In this document: positions 7,044 to 15,149 of the stretch, in pieces
Layout: each line of letters opens with the position of its first letter
How positions within the stretch are numbered: position 1 is the stretch's first letter
Assembly (NCBI GenBank): GCA_030537455.1
Contig: JAUNMR010000033.1
Coordinates: 1 to 37,417 of the forward strand
Origin: Planctomycetia bacterium
GTDB lineage: Bacteria; Planctomycetota; Planctomycetia; Pirellulales; Thermoguttaceae
DNA length: 37,417 nucleotides
Direction: 5' to 3'
Notes under the pieces: generated by a model
Database searches by the model: none
Seen by the model: the letters and a program-made list of their open reading frames with translations, nothing else
Told to the model about the DNA's origin: nothing
Position numbers and translations under genes: made by a program

Positions 7044-7101
7044 CGTGAATGTAAAAGGACAGCGCGCGCGATAACTGCGCGCGCACGGTCAGGTCACGGC
7101 G
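7044..7101. repeat. 58-bp direct repeat, right copy (native terminator of the next gene)
   Basis: 57 of 58 identical to 3918-3975. It covers the last codons and TGA stop (7094-7096) of the minus-strand 1414-residue gene and that gene's hairpin, so this copy is in its natural setting. Confidence 0.97.
7051..7084 (-). terminator. Probable terminator of the 1414-residue protein gene
   Basis: On the minus strand, 9 bases after the stop, an 8-bp GCGCGCGC/GCGCGCGC stem (7062-7069 with 7077-7084) with a 7-nt loop is followed by TGTCCTTTTAC. The T-run is short, but the stem is very stable. The same hairpin is present in the left repeat copy. Confidence 0.6.
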
Positions 7102-10100
7102 CGATCGATTCGGCTAACGCGCGCGTTTGTACAAGTTTGCGTTGCGGTTGGACCTCTTGTGATTCCAGCGCGCATTGTGCCAGACACGCCCAGTCGCCGT
7201 TGGGATTCTCATTTGCGTCGGCGATAAACGAGAGATAGAGCGGCTCTTGTGACGCCGGTAGGGTCGCGGTCATTTCGCGCCATTCGTGCTGTTGAACCAG
7301 TAGTTCGCTGAGAATATTTTCGGAGTCCCAGTCGTAATCGCCGTTCGGCAAACGCTTTAGTAGCGCGATCTGGTATTTAATACCGTCCCCTAGGTCGCTG
7401 CCGTCTTGCTTGCCGACCAGTAGGCTCGCTCTTGTGGGCTGTGGTAGACTTGGAATTTCATAGACGACAAAGGTACGACCGGTTGGACCGGCAATATACG
7501 GCGGGTGTAATTTCAGCGCAGTCTTGCTTTCGCCGCCACAGGAGGCGACCATTTTGGCGGCCATAGCGCCGGAACCGCCCAATTCGAGCGTGGGAGCTTG
7601 ACCACGACGCTGAAGATAGGCGCGTGCATTGAGTTGGACAGAGTTTTTGTCGACGTCGGCGAATTTTTCACGCAACGCTGGGTCGATCGTTTCGCCCTTT
7701 TCCGTAATGGAGAGGAAGTCATAATCTTTCAATGGTTTACGTTTTTGCGCGACCTCAAATTTCAGCGCGTAATCGCGCGTTTCGACCGGTTCCACTTGAC
7801 CCTGGAGGTAGACGCCAAGTTTGATACGATAATCTTCCACCGTGGCGTCCGACTCCACATTGGGTAGGCGTAGCGTGACGCGGTTCGGCGCGTATTCGAC
7901 GTCGTCTTCACGCCAATGTAAGGTCGCGCCATTGCGCACGACGTCGATAAGTCGAATCTGTGCGTCATTTGCGAGCGGTCTGATCGTTTCAAAGTTTAAC
8001 GCGTCCCTCTTCCCGGGCAGAAAGCGCACAGTGGTCAGCGCGCCGGAGGTCAGTAGATAATCAATCGGGTCGTCGTCTTCGTTGAGCGCTTGCCACAGAT
8101 GACGCTCGGCGTCCTGTAGATTCGTCGGGTAGAAGAACGCTTGACCGTCGCGTTGGTTTGGCGCCATTGTCATATTAATCTCCGCCTCGGGTAATTCCGG
8201 CGCGTGGGTTTGCGCGTCGAACATTGGCTGGCGCGGATAGAGGTAGAACGGGGGATCGTTGGCGGCGTCGGTATTCTCGTTGGCGTCTGGCGTCGGCTCG
8301 ACCGTAATCAGGTAGGAGAAGGCGCCCTCGACTTTATCGACGTAAACGTACCCGCGACTGACGCGCACCGCGGCCGGTCCGAGCGTTTCGCCCTGGAAAT
8401 TCACTGCCACTGCGCTGTACTTCGCTCCGGATGGCGCGAGCTTAAATCCAAGGTCGGCGTCGTCTGTATAGGGAATATACTCGTAGAGACGTTGTTTCCC
8501 CTCTTCTGATTCTAAGCGACACACGCCCGCGCCCAGACCGCACGCGCGTGGGAGACGTTCAAATTGTCCGCGTGCGTCGAGGTAGATATACTCCGGCGAG
8601 TCGCAGTAATCGAATCGCGCGGAGGCGGAGCCGGCGGCGAGTTCCTCTAACGCGCCGTCGTCGCTCCACGCTGCGTAACCGTTCGGCGGCAAGTCGAAGG
8701 AACGATCGCCAATCGTAACGTTCAACGCCTCGCTATTGCCGTTGCACAGGACGTGAACGCCATTGGCATAGTCGACCAGGACGCGATTATCGCGCACAAG
8801 GTCGGCGTCGAGCGCGTCGTTGATATCATAGCGACGCCCCTGTGCGTCGAGGTAACTGATCTGTGTTGCACTGCTCTGCGTATAGCGCGCCGCAACCTGT
8901 TGCGTCATAAAGTAAGCGCGCGCGGCGCTACGCATGCCGTAATCTGCGGCAAAGAATCCGGAATGACCAAAAGCGAGCGTGGCACAGATGAATCGATCCA
9001 GTAACGCCGTTTGCTCTTCTGGCGTGGACGGATGATAGCCCGGCGCGAACATGCCGAGATTGCCCATGCCGAAATCGACCTCTTGTTCGTGGATCTTCAG
9101 TAGGTCGAAGTTGAGCAACCACGCGTTTTGGTAGAGGTTATACGGTTGATCTTGCGCATAGTTTCCATCGGTGAGACCCGCGTAGAAGCAGTGGTGTGGA
9201 CCTTCCGAGTAGGTGGGACCTTTCCAGTTTTGCTTCTGCAGCAGGAAGATTTCGCCGTAGGGATAGAAGACGCTCATAAACGTTCCCGCGCCGGGTACGC
9301 GCGCGTCGTAATCGGTGCGCGTCCAGGGAGGAACGGAGGAGTGTACGTCGCAGTAGGCGCAGGAGAATTTAAAGCGCTCTTGATTAATCGGCGTGAGTTT
9401 CTCACAATACTCCACCGCGCGCGTGGGCTTGGGCGCGTAGCAACGCATCCACGCATGCTGTAGCGACCCGTCGCTGAGACGATTGATCATGTCCGTCGAC
9501 CAGTATTGATTCACCGGCGCAAAGTCGGTGAAATTGTTGTACGGACCGTAAACAAATCCGAGCGTGTCCTGCATATAGCGGGAGTAATCCTGCCATCCCT
9601 CGATTCCGCCTTTGCCCGGGGCCGGTTCCGTACGAAAAGTAAAGCTTTCTCCCCCGTCGCGCCAGCAGACTTCGTGATCCGTTACGATGATATGACGCAT
9701 GCCATGACGAAAAACGTTGTGCCAGTATTTCTTGTCTGCCTCGCGCGTGGTGGCGCCGTGAGAACGCCACACGCCAGAGCCTGCGACGCTACGATAGGGC
9801 GATTTCGGGTTCGGGATATTCGGCAACGTCTCGTCGAAATCCTCAGAGATCGTATAAAAAAATCGCTCGTAGACGTCGTTGCGCGTTCCGTCGGTCTTCG
9901 GTCGATATTCCGAGCCGCCATTGAGCACGGCGCTGAGGCGATTGTCAGGGTTGCGCTGCACGCCGTTTTCTCCGCGAAGATAAGAGGCGCCGCTACGGTA
10001 CCAGTCGATGTGCGCGCTTGCAAACAGACGTGAGAACCCCTGCGAGTCGGCGCCGTCGCTCTTGACGCGGTCGTTCACGCGAAAGAGCGCCACGCCCGGG

Positions 10101-11338
10101 CGACGACCGTAGTCGTAGAGATAATAAGGCACGGTAAACACGCGCGGCTCTTCCACGTCTTCAAGTCGACCGCAACGAACGTCCGCGATATTGCCGCCCG
10201 GCGCTAGAATATCGACGATTAGGCTCTTTCCGATAATCTGGAAGCGATATTCCACCTCCGCTTGGGCGTTTGCGCTCGCGAGGCGCCAGCGTGAGACGAC
10301 GCCTTCGCTTTGGCTTTTAAATTCCAGAAGTTCAGCTTTTTCAACAGGTTCCGACTGACCGTTCGGCGTCAGTAGCGTAACGACGCCGCCGTTGGCGCAA
10401 GGGTGGAAGCGCTGGGAGTTGTTCCAGGTCGCCGTAACGTCGGTGAGATTGCCGCTACGCGGCGCGTATTGATAGACGAGCGTTCCGTCGGTTCCCTGGT
10501 AGACGAAATCACAAGAGTCGCCGTAGAAGTGCGTCATGGGACGCTGCAGTCGTGCGCTGGAGCTGGGCAGAATCGTCTCCTCGCGCGTGGGGAAGGGTAG
10601 GCGCTCTTCTGCGGTATTGATTCCTAAGTCTTGTCCTTCAAAGAGATCGATACCAGGTCGTGCGCGCGGCTTAAAGTTCAGCGGCGCCATGTCTTCCTGA
10701 AAGACGCAGATCGAATCGAAATAGAGCGTGCGCTCTTCCTCGTTTGAGCCGCCAAGAATGCGAAACCCCGAAAAGAGCGCGGCGTCGCCGAGCGCGGCGC
10801 GATTCTCGCCTTTGAGCGTACGGTGCACAAGGAACCATTCTTTCCAATTGACCGTGGCGATTGTTATCGCGATCTCTTTGCCATCGGCGTTGAGAAACAG
10901 CGCTTGAATTTGTACGCGCGGCGTTGTGGGATCGGTGGTCCAACCCCAGTTATTACCGCAGATCCAGCATGTCATGGCGTCGTAATCCCCTTGGGGCAGT
11001 GGCGCGGGAGTTTTCAGACGCACGACGACGTCCGGCGCGGCGCCCTTGGGATCGTCGATTCGATAGGTCAGTTTGCCGACGTAATCGCCGAAGATTTGCT
11101 CCTCGCGCGAGCGTTCAAAGCTCGCGTGGGCATTGGTCGTTTCGACGATCCACTCCTGGTCGGAGGTTTCGAAATCGACAATTGCCTCGTGCTCGTCTTT
11201 AACGCGATTTGCCCAGTCCATTTCATAGGGGCGTTTGCCGACGGTTTCGGCGTCTTCGGCGTAGAGTCGCGACGTGTTAAATGAGAGCGCTAAGGCGAAC
11301 GTTAGCGTCACAAGACAGGCGAATATATAGCGTGGCAT
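7094..11338 (-). CDS. Very large secreted protein, glycoside-hydrolase-like, function unknown
   Basis: This 1414-residue protein starts with a Sec signal peptide (hydrophobic 5-20, likely cut after LYA27). The N-terminal few hundred residues look like beta-sandwich carbohydrate-binding or galactose-mutarotase-like regions. A central part (about 520-830) is rich in Trp, Tyr, His and Asp and has barrel-like segments such as RHIIVTDHE (near 550), CDVHSSVPPW (near 664) and GMFAPGYHPS. This recalls large glycosidase barrels of the GH101/DUF5696 kind, but I cannot confirm a family or catalytic pair. The C-terminal third reads as further beta domains. I chose the ATG at 11338 because GGAG lies 8 bases before it and a signal peptide begins there; a frame open 72 codons further upstream has no such signals. 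It has its own promoter and terminator and probably degrades or binds a polysaccharide. Confidence 0.75.
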   Translation of the reverse strand: MPRYIFACLVTLTFALALSFNTSRLYAEDAETVGKRPYEMDWANRVKDEHEAIVDFETSDQEWIVETTNAHASFERSREEQIFGDYVGKLTYRIDDPKGAAPDVVVRLKTPAPLPQGDYDAMTCWICGNNWGWTTDPTTPRVQIQALFLNADGKEIAITIATVNWKEWFLVHRTLKGENRAALGDAALFSGFRILGGSNEEERTLYFDSICVFQEDMAPLNFKPRARPGIDLFEGQDLGINTAEERLPFPTREETILPSSSARLQRPMTHFYGDSCDFVYQGTDGTLVYQYAPRSGNLTDVTATWNNSQRFHPCANGGVVTLLTPNGQSEPVEKAELLEFKSQSEGVVSRWRLASANAQAEVEYRFQIIGKSLIVDILAPGGNIADVRCGRLEDVEEPRVFTVPYYLYDYGRRPGVALFRVNDRVKSDGADSQGFSRLFASAHIDWYRSGASYLRGENGVQRNPDNRLSAVLNGGSEYRPKTDGTRNDVYERFFYTISEDFDETLPNIPNPKSPYRSVAGSGVWRSHGATTREADKKYWHNVFRHGMRHIIVTDHEVCWRDGGESFTFRTEPAPGKGGIEGWQDYSRYMQDTLGFVYGPYNNFTDFAPVNQYWSTDMINRLSDGSLQHAWMRCYAPKPTRAVEYCEKLTPINQERFKFSCAYCDVHSSVPPWTRTDYDARVPGAGTFMSVFYPYGEIFLLQKQNWKGPTYSEGPHHCFYAGLTDGNYAQDQPYNLYQNAWLLNFDLLKIHEQEVDFGMGNLGMFAPGYHPSTPEEQTALLDRFICATLAFGHSGFFAADYGMRSAARAYFMTQQVAARYTQSSATQISYLDAQGRRYDINDALDADLVRDNRVLVDYANGVHVLCNGNSEALNVTIGDRSFDLPPNGYAAWSDDGALEELAAGSASARFDYCDSPEYIYLDARGQFERLPRACGLGAGVCRLESEEGKQRLYEYIPYTDDADLGFKLAPSGAKYSAVAVNFQGETLGPAAVRVSRGYVYVDKVEGAFSYLITVEPTPDANENTDAANDPPFYLYPRQPMFDAQTHAPELPEAEINMTMAPNQRDGQAFFYPTNLQDAERHLWQALNEDDDPIDYLLTSGALTTVRFLPGKRDALNFETIRPLANDAQIRLIDVVRNGATLHWREDDVEYAPNRVTLRLPNVESDATVEDYRIKLGVYLQGQVEPVETRDYALKFEVAQKRKPLKDYDFLSITEKGETIDPALREKFADVDKNSVQLNARAYLQRRGQAPTLELGGSGAMAAKMVASCGGESKTALKLHPPYIAGPTGRTFVVYEIPSLPQPTRASLLVGKQDGSDLGDGIKYQIALLKRLPNGDYDWDSENILSELLVQQHEWREMTATLPASQEPLYLSFIADANENPNGDWACLAQCALESQEVQPQRKLVQTRALAESIAP

Positions 11339-11432
11339 GACAAATCTCCCAGAACGACAGCGTTTATAGACGCAAGTCGGAAATGAACGCACGCGCCAGG
11401 GGCGTTGCGGCGGTTTTTGGTTCGACCTTTTT

Positions 11433-11461
11433 ATCCTAACGTGTTGAAGAGTGAAAATCAA
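11433..11461 (-). promoter_or_regulatory. Promoter of the 1414-residue protein gene
   Basis: Minus-strand TTGATT (11456-11461) and TAGGAT (11433-11438) with a 17-bp spacer; the leader to the ATG at 11338 is about 88 nt. Confidence 0.6.
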
Positions 11462-11479
11462 GGGCGCGCTCGTGTGAAA

Positions 11480-11514
11480 TAAAAAACGACCCGATCGCAG
11501 AACGACAGGGTCGT
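11480..11514 (-). terminator. Terminator of the DUF1559/lipoprotein pair
   Basis: Minus strand: 7-bp stem ACGACCC (11486-11492) with GGGTCGT (11508-11514) around a 15-nt loop, followed by six T (11481-11486). It lies about 55 bases after the lipoprotein stop. Confidence 0.75.
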
Positions 11515-11569
11515 GAAAATAGTTTGTCGTTGGCGTAGCAATGTACAAACGCAAAGATTAAGAGTGGAA

Positions 11570-12118
11570 TTACAGCTCGATTGCGCCGCTAGCTCCAGAG
11601 CCGTTGTCGACGGGAATGTGAACCGGTTCGCCACAGTCGACGGCGAGGTTGTTTTTGCCCTTGACGACTTCGATTTCCAACGTGGTGGTATTAACGTTGC
11701 TCAGTTCCGGGTTAACGGTGTGGAATTCTTCCCATTTCAGACCGGCGTCGTGATACTCTTTCCAGACGCGCGCGGATTCTTCGTCCATTGGGTTCGGCGG
11801 CGGGGGCGTGCCTTCGCCGACGACGCAAGTCACTGCGACCTTGTATTTACCAACCGGCGCGCCTTTGTATTGACCGTGCGTAACAATAGTAGCGACGCCT
11901 TTTTCGTCGGTAGTACCGCCACAGGTGAAGTTATTAGTGGCCGAACTATCGGTCGCCTTGAGAATGACAACCGCGTTAGCGACCGGCGCTGTGCCTTGGG
12001 TGACCGTGAGAACGACCGGCTGAAGATCCGGCAAGCCGTCTGGTTTTTTAGGTTTGCCACAGCCGACCACGGCGACCATGAGCGCCAGAACGAGCGTAGA
12101 GAGAATGATACGTTTCAT
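11570..12118 (-). CDS. Small lipoprotein with an Ig-like/carboxypeptidase-regulatory fold
   Basis: 182 residues. A lipoprotein signal peptide (MKRIILSTLVLALMVAVVGC) places the lipid-modified Cys at position 20. The remaining part has a short beta-rich domain (VVLTVTQGTAPVANAVVILK, then DEKGVATI and GKYKVAV), the pattern of the transthyretin-like/CNA-B repeats seen in many planctomycete lipoproteins. A stretch at about 100-140 is Pro-rich, then helical. The ATG at 12118 fits the signal peptide; a TTG seven codons earlier is less likely. It follows the DUF1559 gene by about 120 bases with a shared terminator, a gene pair common in planctomycetes. Probably envelope-anchored; no enzymatic role is visible. 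Confidence 0.8.
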   Translation of the reverse strand: MKRIILSTLVLALMVAVVGCGKPKKPDGLPDLQPVVLTVTQGTAPVANAVVILKATDSSATNNFTCGGTTDEKGVATIVTHGQYKGAPVGKYKVAVTCVVGEGTPPPPNPMDEESARVWKEYHDAGLKWEEFHTVNPELSNVNTTTLEIEVVKGKNNLAVDCGEPVHIPVDNGSGASGAIEL

Positions 12119-12239
12119 GTGTTTGCTTGTGTAAATCAAGAGCGCGCCGGAACGAGTCAGGCGCGCAGGTTGAGGGAGGCGTCGCGTAGCGTAGGCTAAG
12201 TACGACGCGACGCGCTAACAGTATCGACAGAGATTAATC

Positions 12240-13367
12240 TCACTGGGAGACGGTTTCACCGCCAGAGGGAGTGCCCATGGCGCCCCAGACGCCGTAGGGG
12301 CTCTTGCCGGTGCATTGCGTGCTAGTGGCAGAGAGGTCGCCGCAGTCGACCGTTTCGGAGACGAAACGCACGGAACCGTCGGCCATACCAACGTTGACGC
12401 CGCCAGAGTGGAAGCTGTTCGCGGGATAGATAGCGCCCCAGTAACCGGTGGAAGTCGCTTGGCAGCTAGGCGCGTTGGGAGGCAGAACGGTGTGGAAGCC
12501 GTTCCAGGCGCGACCGTCTTGGTAGAAGCTACCGCGCCAGGTGTCGCAGTTGGTGAGCAGTTGGGTGGGATCGTTCGGGTTACGCGCGCCGTTCATGCAC
12601 ACGTCCGGGTGGCAGTCCAAGTCGCCGGTGTAGAAACCGCTGACGGTAGCGGAACCGCCCTTGACCGCGGAGTAGTAGTTACTTTGAACGCTAGCGGATT
12701 CGCTAACCGCCGCGGTATTAGAGGTACCGTCGGTGCACGCCGCGAAGGTCTTCCAGCTGTTCATATGGAACAGACCGCGAGAATTGCACTTCTTGGTGGA
12801 GACGCTCACATAGTTCGGATGATTCCAAGGCGCGTCAAGCTTACTGGTACCGTCGCCGAGGCAGTACATGATATTGGTGCGCGCGTTATCGGCGTAACCG
12901 GCCGGCAGCGAACCGTTCGGTTCCGACGGGCAGATCAGACCGTTAATGCGGTTACGATAAACGTCTTGATTGAAGAAGGAACCCGGGTTAGCCCACACGC
13001 TAATCTTCCCTTCGACCTGTTGACGGTCAAGGTCAAGAATGACGTCATAGCGCGCGCTTTCTTCCATGAAGGGAAGCAAGCAGACGGAGACGCTCATGTT
13101 AGCGTAATTGTTATTTTTGTTGGTGTACCAACCGAAAGAGCCGAAGGGGCAACTGGTCGGTAGGGAGTTGTGCGCGTCATGATAGTTGTGCAACGCCAGG
13201 GAGACCTGTTTGATGTTGTTGGTACACTGCATACGGCGCGCCGCTTCACGAGCCGCCTGAACCGCGGGCAGAAGCAGACCGATAAGAATGCCAATGATGG
13301 CGATAACGACGAGGAGCTCTACCAAGGTAAAGCCGCGCTTGTCGGCGGAATGGAATTTGGACGTCAT
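12240..13367 (-). CDS. DUF1559 protein with prepilin-type N-terminal methylation motif
   Basis: 375 residues. The N-terminus has the type IV prepilin/pseudopilin motif RGFTLVELLVVIAIIGILIG: cleavage would fall between Gly12 and Phe13, with Glu17 at position 5 of the mature protein. This is followed by LLPAVQAAREAARR and the NIKQVSLALHNYHD segment. The C-terminal GGVNVGMADGSVRFVS is the other DUF1559 hallmark. Such proteins are massively expanded in planctomycetes and are thought to be pseudopilin-like surface proteins; their exact role is unknown. The ATG at 13367 has GAGG five bases upstream; the earlier ATG at 13391 adds eight residues without a signal. Many Cys residues suggest disulfides outside the cell. 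It has its own promoter 215 nt upstream. Confidence 0.95.
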   Translation of the reverse strand: MTSKFHSADKRGFTLVELLVVIAIIGILIGLLLPAVQAAREAARRMQCTNNIKQVSLALHNYHDAHNSLPTSCPFGSFGWYTNKNNNYANMSVSVCLLPFMEESARYDVILDLDRQQVEGKISVWANPGSFFNQDVYRNRINGLICPSEPNGSLPAGYADNARTNIMYCLGDGTSKLDAPWNHPNYVSVSTKKCNSRGLFHMNSWKTFAACTDGTSNTAAVSESASVQSNYYSAVKGGSATVSGFYTGDLDCHPDVCMNGARNPNDPTQLLTNCDTWRGSFYQDGRAWNGFHTVLPPNAPSCQATSTGYWGAIYPANSFHSGGVNVGMADGSVRFVSETVDCGDLSATSTQCTGKSPYGVWGAMGTPSGGETVSQ

Positions 13368-13588
13368 TTGTACCTCGTTAATAAAAAACAAGAGAATGTA
13401 TTACAGGACGCCGATTTACGCCGAAAAGGACGTAAGAACGTAGCGAGTAAAAGCGTTCAATCGTGGTCTGCGAAGAACCGCTGTGATCAAGCGAAGCCAA
13501 TAGACGTCGTGAAGAGGACGCGACTCAATACGGATTGCCAAAAGTCGTAGATTTTGACAATTTGTAACCAGGATTGCACACTTTGTCT

Positions 13589-13617
13589 ATTCTACAAAAA
13601 AGTCTGCAATACGTCAA
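13589..13617 (-). promoter_or_regulatory. Strong promoter of the DUF1559 gene
   Basis: Minus-strand TTGACG (13612-13617) and TAGAAT (13589-13594) with a 17-bp spacer. The predicted start near 13582 leaves about 215 nt of leader before the ATG at 13367. Confidence 0.65.
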
Positions 13618-13890
13618 GGGGGGGAACGCTAATCAACGCGAAATAGTCGGCGTTTTCCAGCGATTATATGTCTATTTTTATCTTACAAAAAACTACGGTT
13701 TTTGGTCTTCGCGCGACTGTCTATCTGCCAAATTACCGTTGGCACATACGTATTGGCTAGTTGTCTTTTGCTAGAAATTGTGTCTTAAAGATATACAGAA
13801 TGGATGGCGCCTAAGAGACTACTGTCACGCTGGCTACTATGGAAGCGTAATTTGCCTGTTTTTTGAATTGTTTAATCTTTAATATGTCCA

Positions 13891-13937
13891 GAAAAAACGC
13901 CTGCAAAGCGGTGTAACGAGCGCCGCAGGCGTTTTAT
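13891..13937 (-). terminator. Terminator at the end of the mtaB-ligA operon
   Basis: Perfect 9-bp stem AACGCCTGC (13896-13904) with GCAGGCGTT (13925-13933), loop of 20 nt, then six T on the minus strand (13892-13897). The plus side also ends in TTTT, so it may work both ways. Confidence 0.8.
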
Positions 13938-13964
13938 CGCGTATAAAAATTGGGGGGCGAATGG

Positions 13965-15110
13965 TTATCGTCTTGGCGGAGTTTGATTCCTTTTATTCTT
14001 CGACGAATTGGATCTTGACATACCGATACAGAAGACGATGAAGGTAAAGAAAACAATGGGGAAGAACGCATTGGCGTCGAGATCTAGAAACGCAGATAAT
14101 ATGCCGCTAAATACGACGCTAGCGATCATGCACGCGATGATTCCAGCGCATCCTTTTTTTTCTTGTTTAGGCGCGCTGTTACGACTCTGTTCTAGTTGTG
14201 CAATTAATTCCGTAAGCTTTGGGGACAACGCCTCTTGTGGCGTTTCGGCGTTTTCTTTATGAACAGATTGCGTTGTGTGCGTCGCCTTTTTACTTTCCAC
14301 GGTTGAGGACGTCGGCTTGCGTTGAGGCGCTACGTCGGCCGGTTTCGGCGCGTGATAGAACGCGTTTTCCTGCGTTTGGCGTGTGGCAGGTTGTGCGTTG
14401 GAGATAGTCGTCTTCGGCGTGTCGTCCACGGTCTTTGTCGCCGCTTTTTCCTGTTCGTGGGACGTCTGCGTCGAGCGCGACTCAACTTTAACTTGACTGG
14501 ACTCTTGCCGATAATAGGTTGCAAATGAATCCAGAGGGGGAAGCGTTGAAACGTGTTCGGCGTCCCGTGGCGACGTCGCGACATTTGGCGTCGTTTTCAG
14601 CGCTGGTTCGGGAGTCACATTGGCGGCGTCCGGCGCGTTCGACGTCGCGTCGGTCGGCGTTATAGTCGACGGCACAGTTGGCTTAACGCTGGATTTTGCG
14701 ACGGCAAGATTCGTCGTATCGGGGCGGTTCTCTTCGATCTGTCGGTCGAAATCGTCAAAGGTGGATTTCGACAGGCTGAGCAGCTCTGTTTCGATTTGTG
14801 AAGACTCTTCTATTAGCGAGGTCGTCTCAAGGAACGACGTCGGCGCAAGTTTTTCCGTCTTCGACGCCAGCGCCCTTGGCGAAGACGCCGACGTCGACGA
14901 AGTTTGTGACGCGTCGAGCGTTTCCGATGGCGTCGCCTCAACTTTGCGCTTGAGAAGGTCGGGAAAGACCTCAGCGACGGTACGACGATCCCCCATGGGA
15001 GGCTCTAGGATCGTGTCCAGATTGATTTCTTTCGTGGCGACTAACTCACGGACGTCATCGTCCAAACAAGGACCTTTTCGCGTTCCGTTTTGGAAATAAT
15101 ACCAAAGCAT
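13965..15110 (-). CDS. Membrane protein with an N-terminal GYF_2-like domain
   Basis: 381 residues. Residues 1-55 (WYYFQNGTRKGP..., then ...PPMGDRRTVAEVFPDL) match the GYF_2 pattern often found at the front of planctomycete membrane proteins, perhaps a protein-interaction module. Residues about 56-310 are low-complexity, rich in Thr, Ser, Pro, Glu and Gln. Two hydrophobic segments at about 320-340 and 346-363 form a membrane hairpin near the C-terminus, with a basic tail after it. The likely topology therefore puts the long linker and GYF-like domain in the cytoplasm. It is the last gene of the mtaB-ligA cluster, 39 bases after ligA; AGAGGA precedes the ATG. No function can be assigned. Confidence 0.75.
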   Translation of the reverse strand: MLWYYFQNGTRKGPCLDDDVRELVATKEINLDTILEPPMGDRRTVAEVFPDLLKRKVEATPSETLDASQTSSTSASSPRALASKTEKLAPTSFLETTSLIEESSQIETELLSLSKSTFDDFDRQIEENRPDTTNLAVAKSSVKPTVPSTITPTDATSNAPDAANVTPEPALKTTPNVATSPRDAEHVSTLPPLDSFATYYRQESSQVKVESRSTQTSHEQEKAATKTVDDTPKTTISNAQPATRQTQENAFYHAPKPADVAPQRKPTSSTVESKKATHTTQSVHKENAETPQEALSPKLTELIAQLEQSRNSAPKQEKKGCAGIIACMIASVVFSGILSAFLDLDANAFFPIVFFTFIVFCIGMSRSNSSKNKRNQTPPRR

Positions 15111-15149
15111 TGTCGTGATTCCTCTGCATGTGATAGCGCGACGGCTAAT

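Larger units (their letters stand above)
13368..13964. other. Intergenic region upstream of the DUF1559 gene
   Basis: Contains the DUF1559 promoter (13589-13617) with an unusually long leader, and at the right end the terminator of the operon that finishes at 13965. The part from 13618 to 13890 shows nothing recognisable; a 66-codon plus-strand frame there starts with TTG and has no ribosome binding site. Confidence 0.6.

Noticed and set aside
11339..11554. A 72-codon N-terminal extension of the 1414-residue protein
   Set aside because: It would bury the signal peptide and cross the promoter at 11433-11461; the ATG at 11338 has GGAG and the signal peptide.
12315..13163. A 282-codon plus-strand open frame opposite the DUF1559 gene
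   Set aside because: Composition is Arg/Val/Ala-rich with no domain; it mirrors a clear DUF1559 protein.
13574..13774. A 66-codon plus-strand frame in the gap upstream of the DUF1559 gene
   Set aside because: TTG start, no ribosome binding site, no recognisable protein, and it overlaps the opposing promoter.
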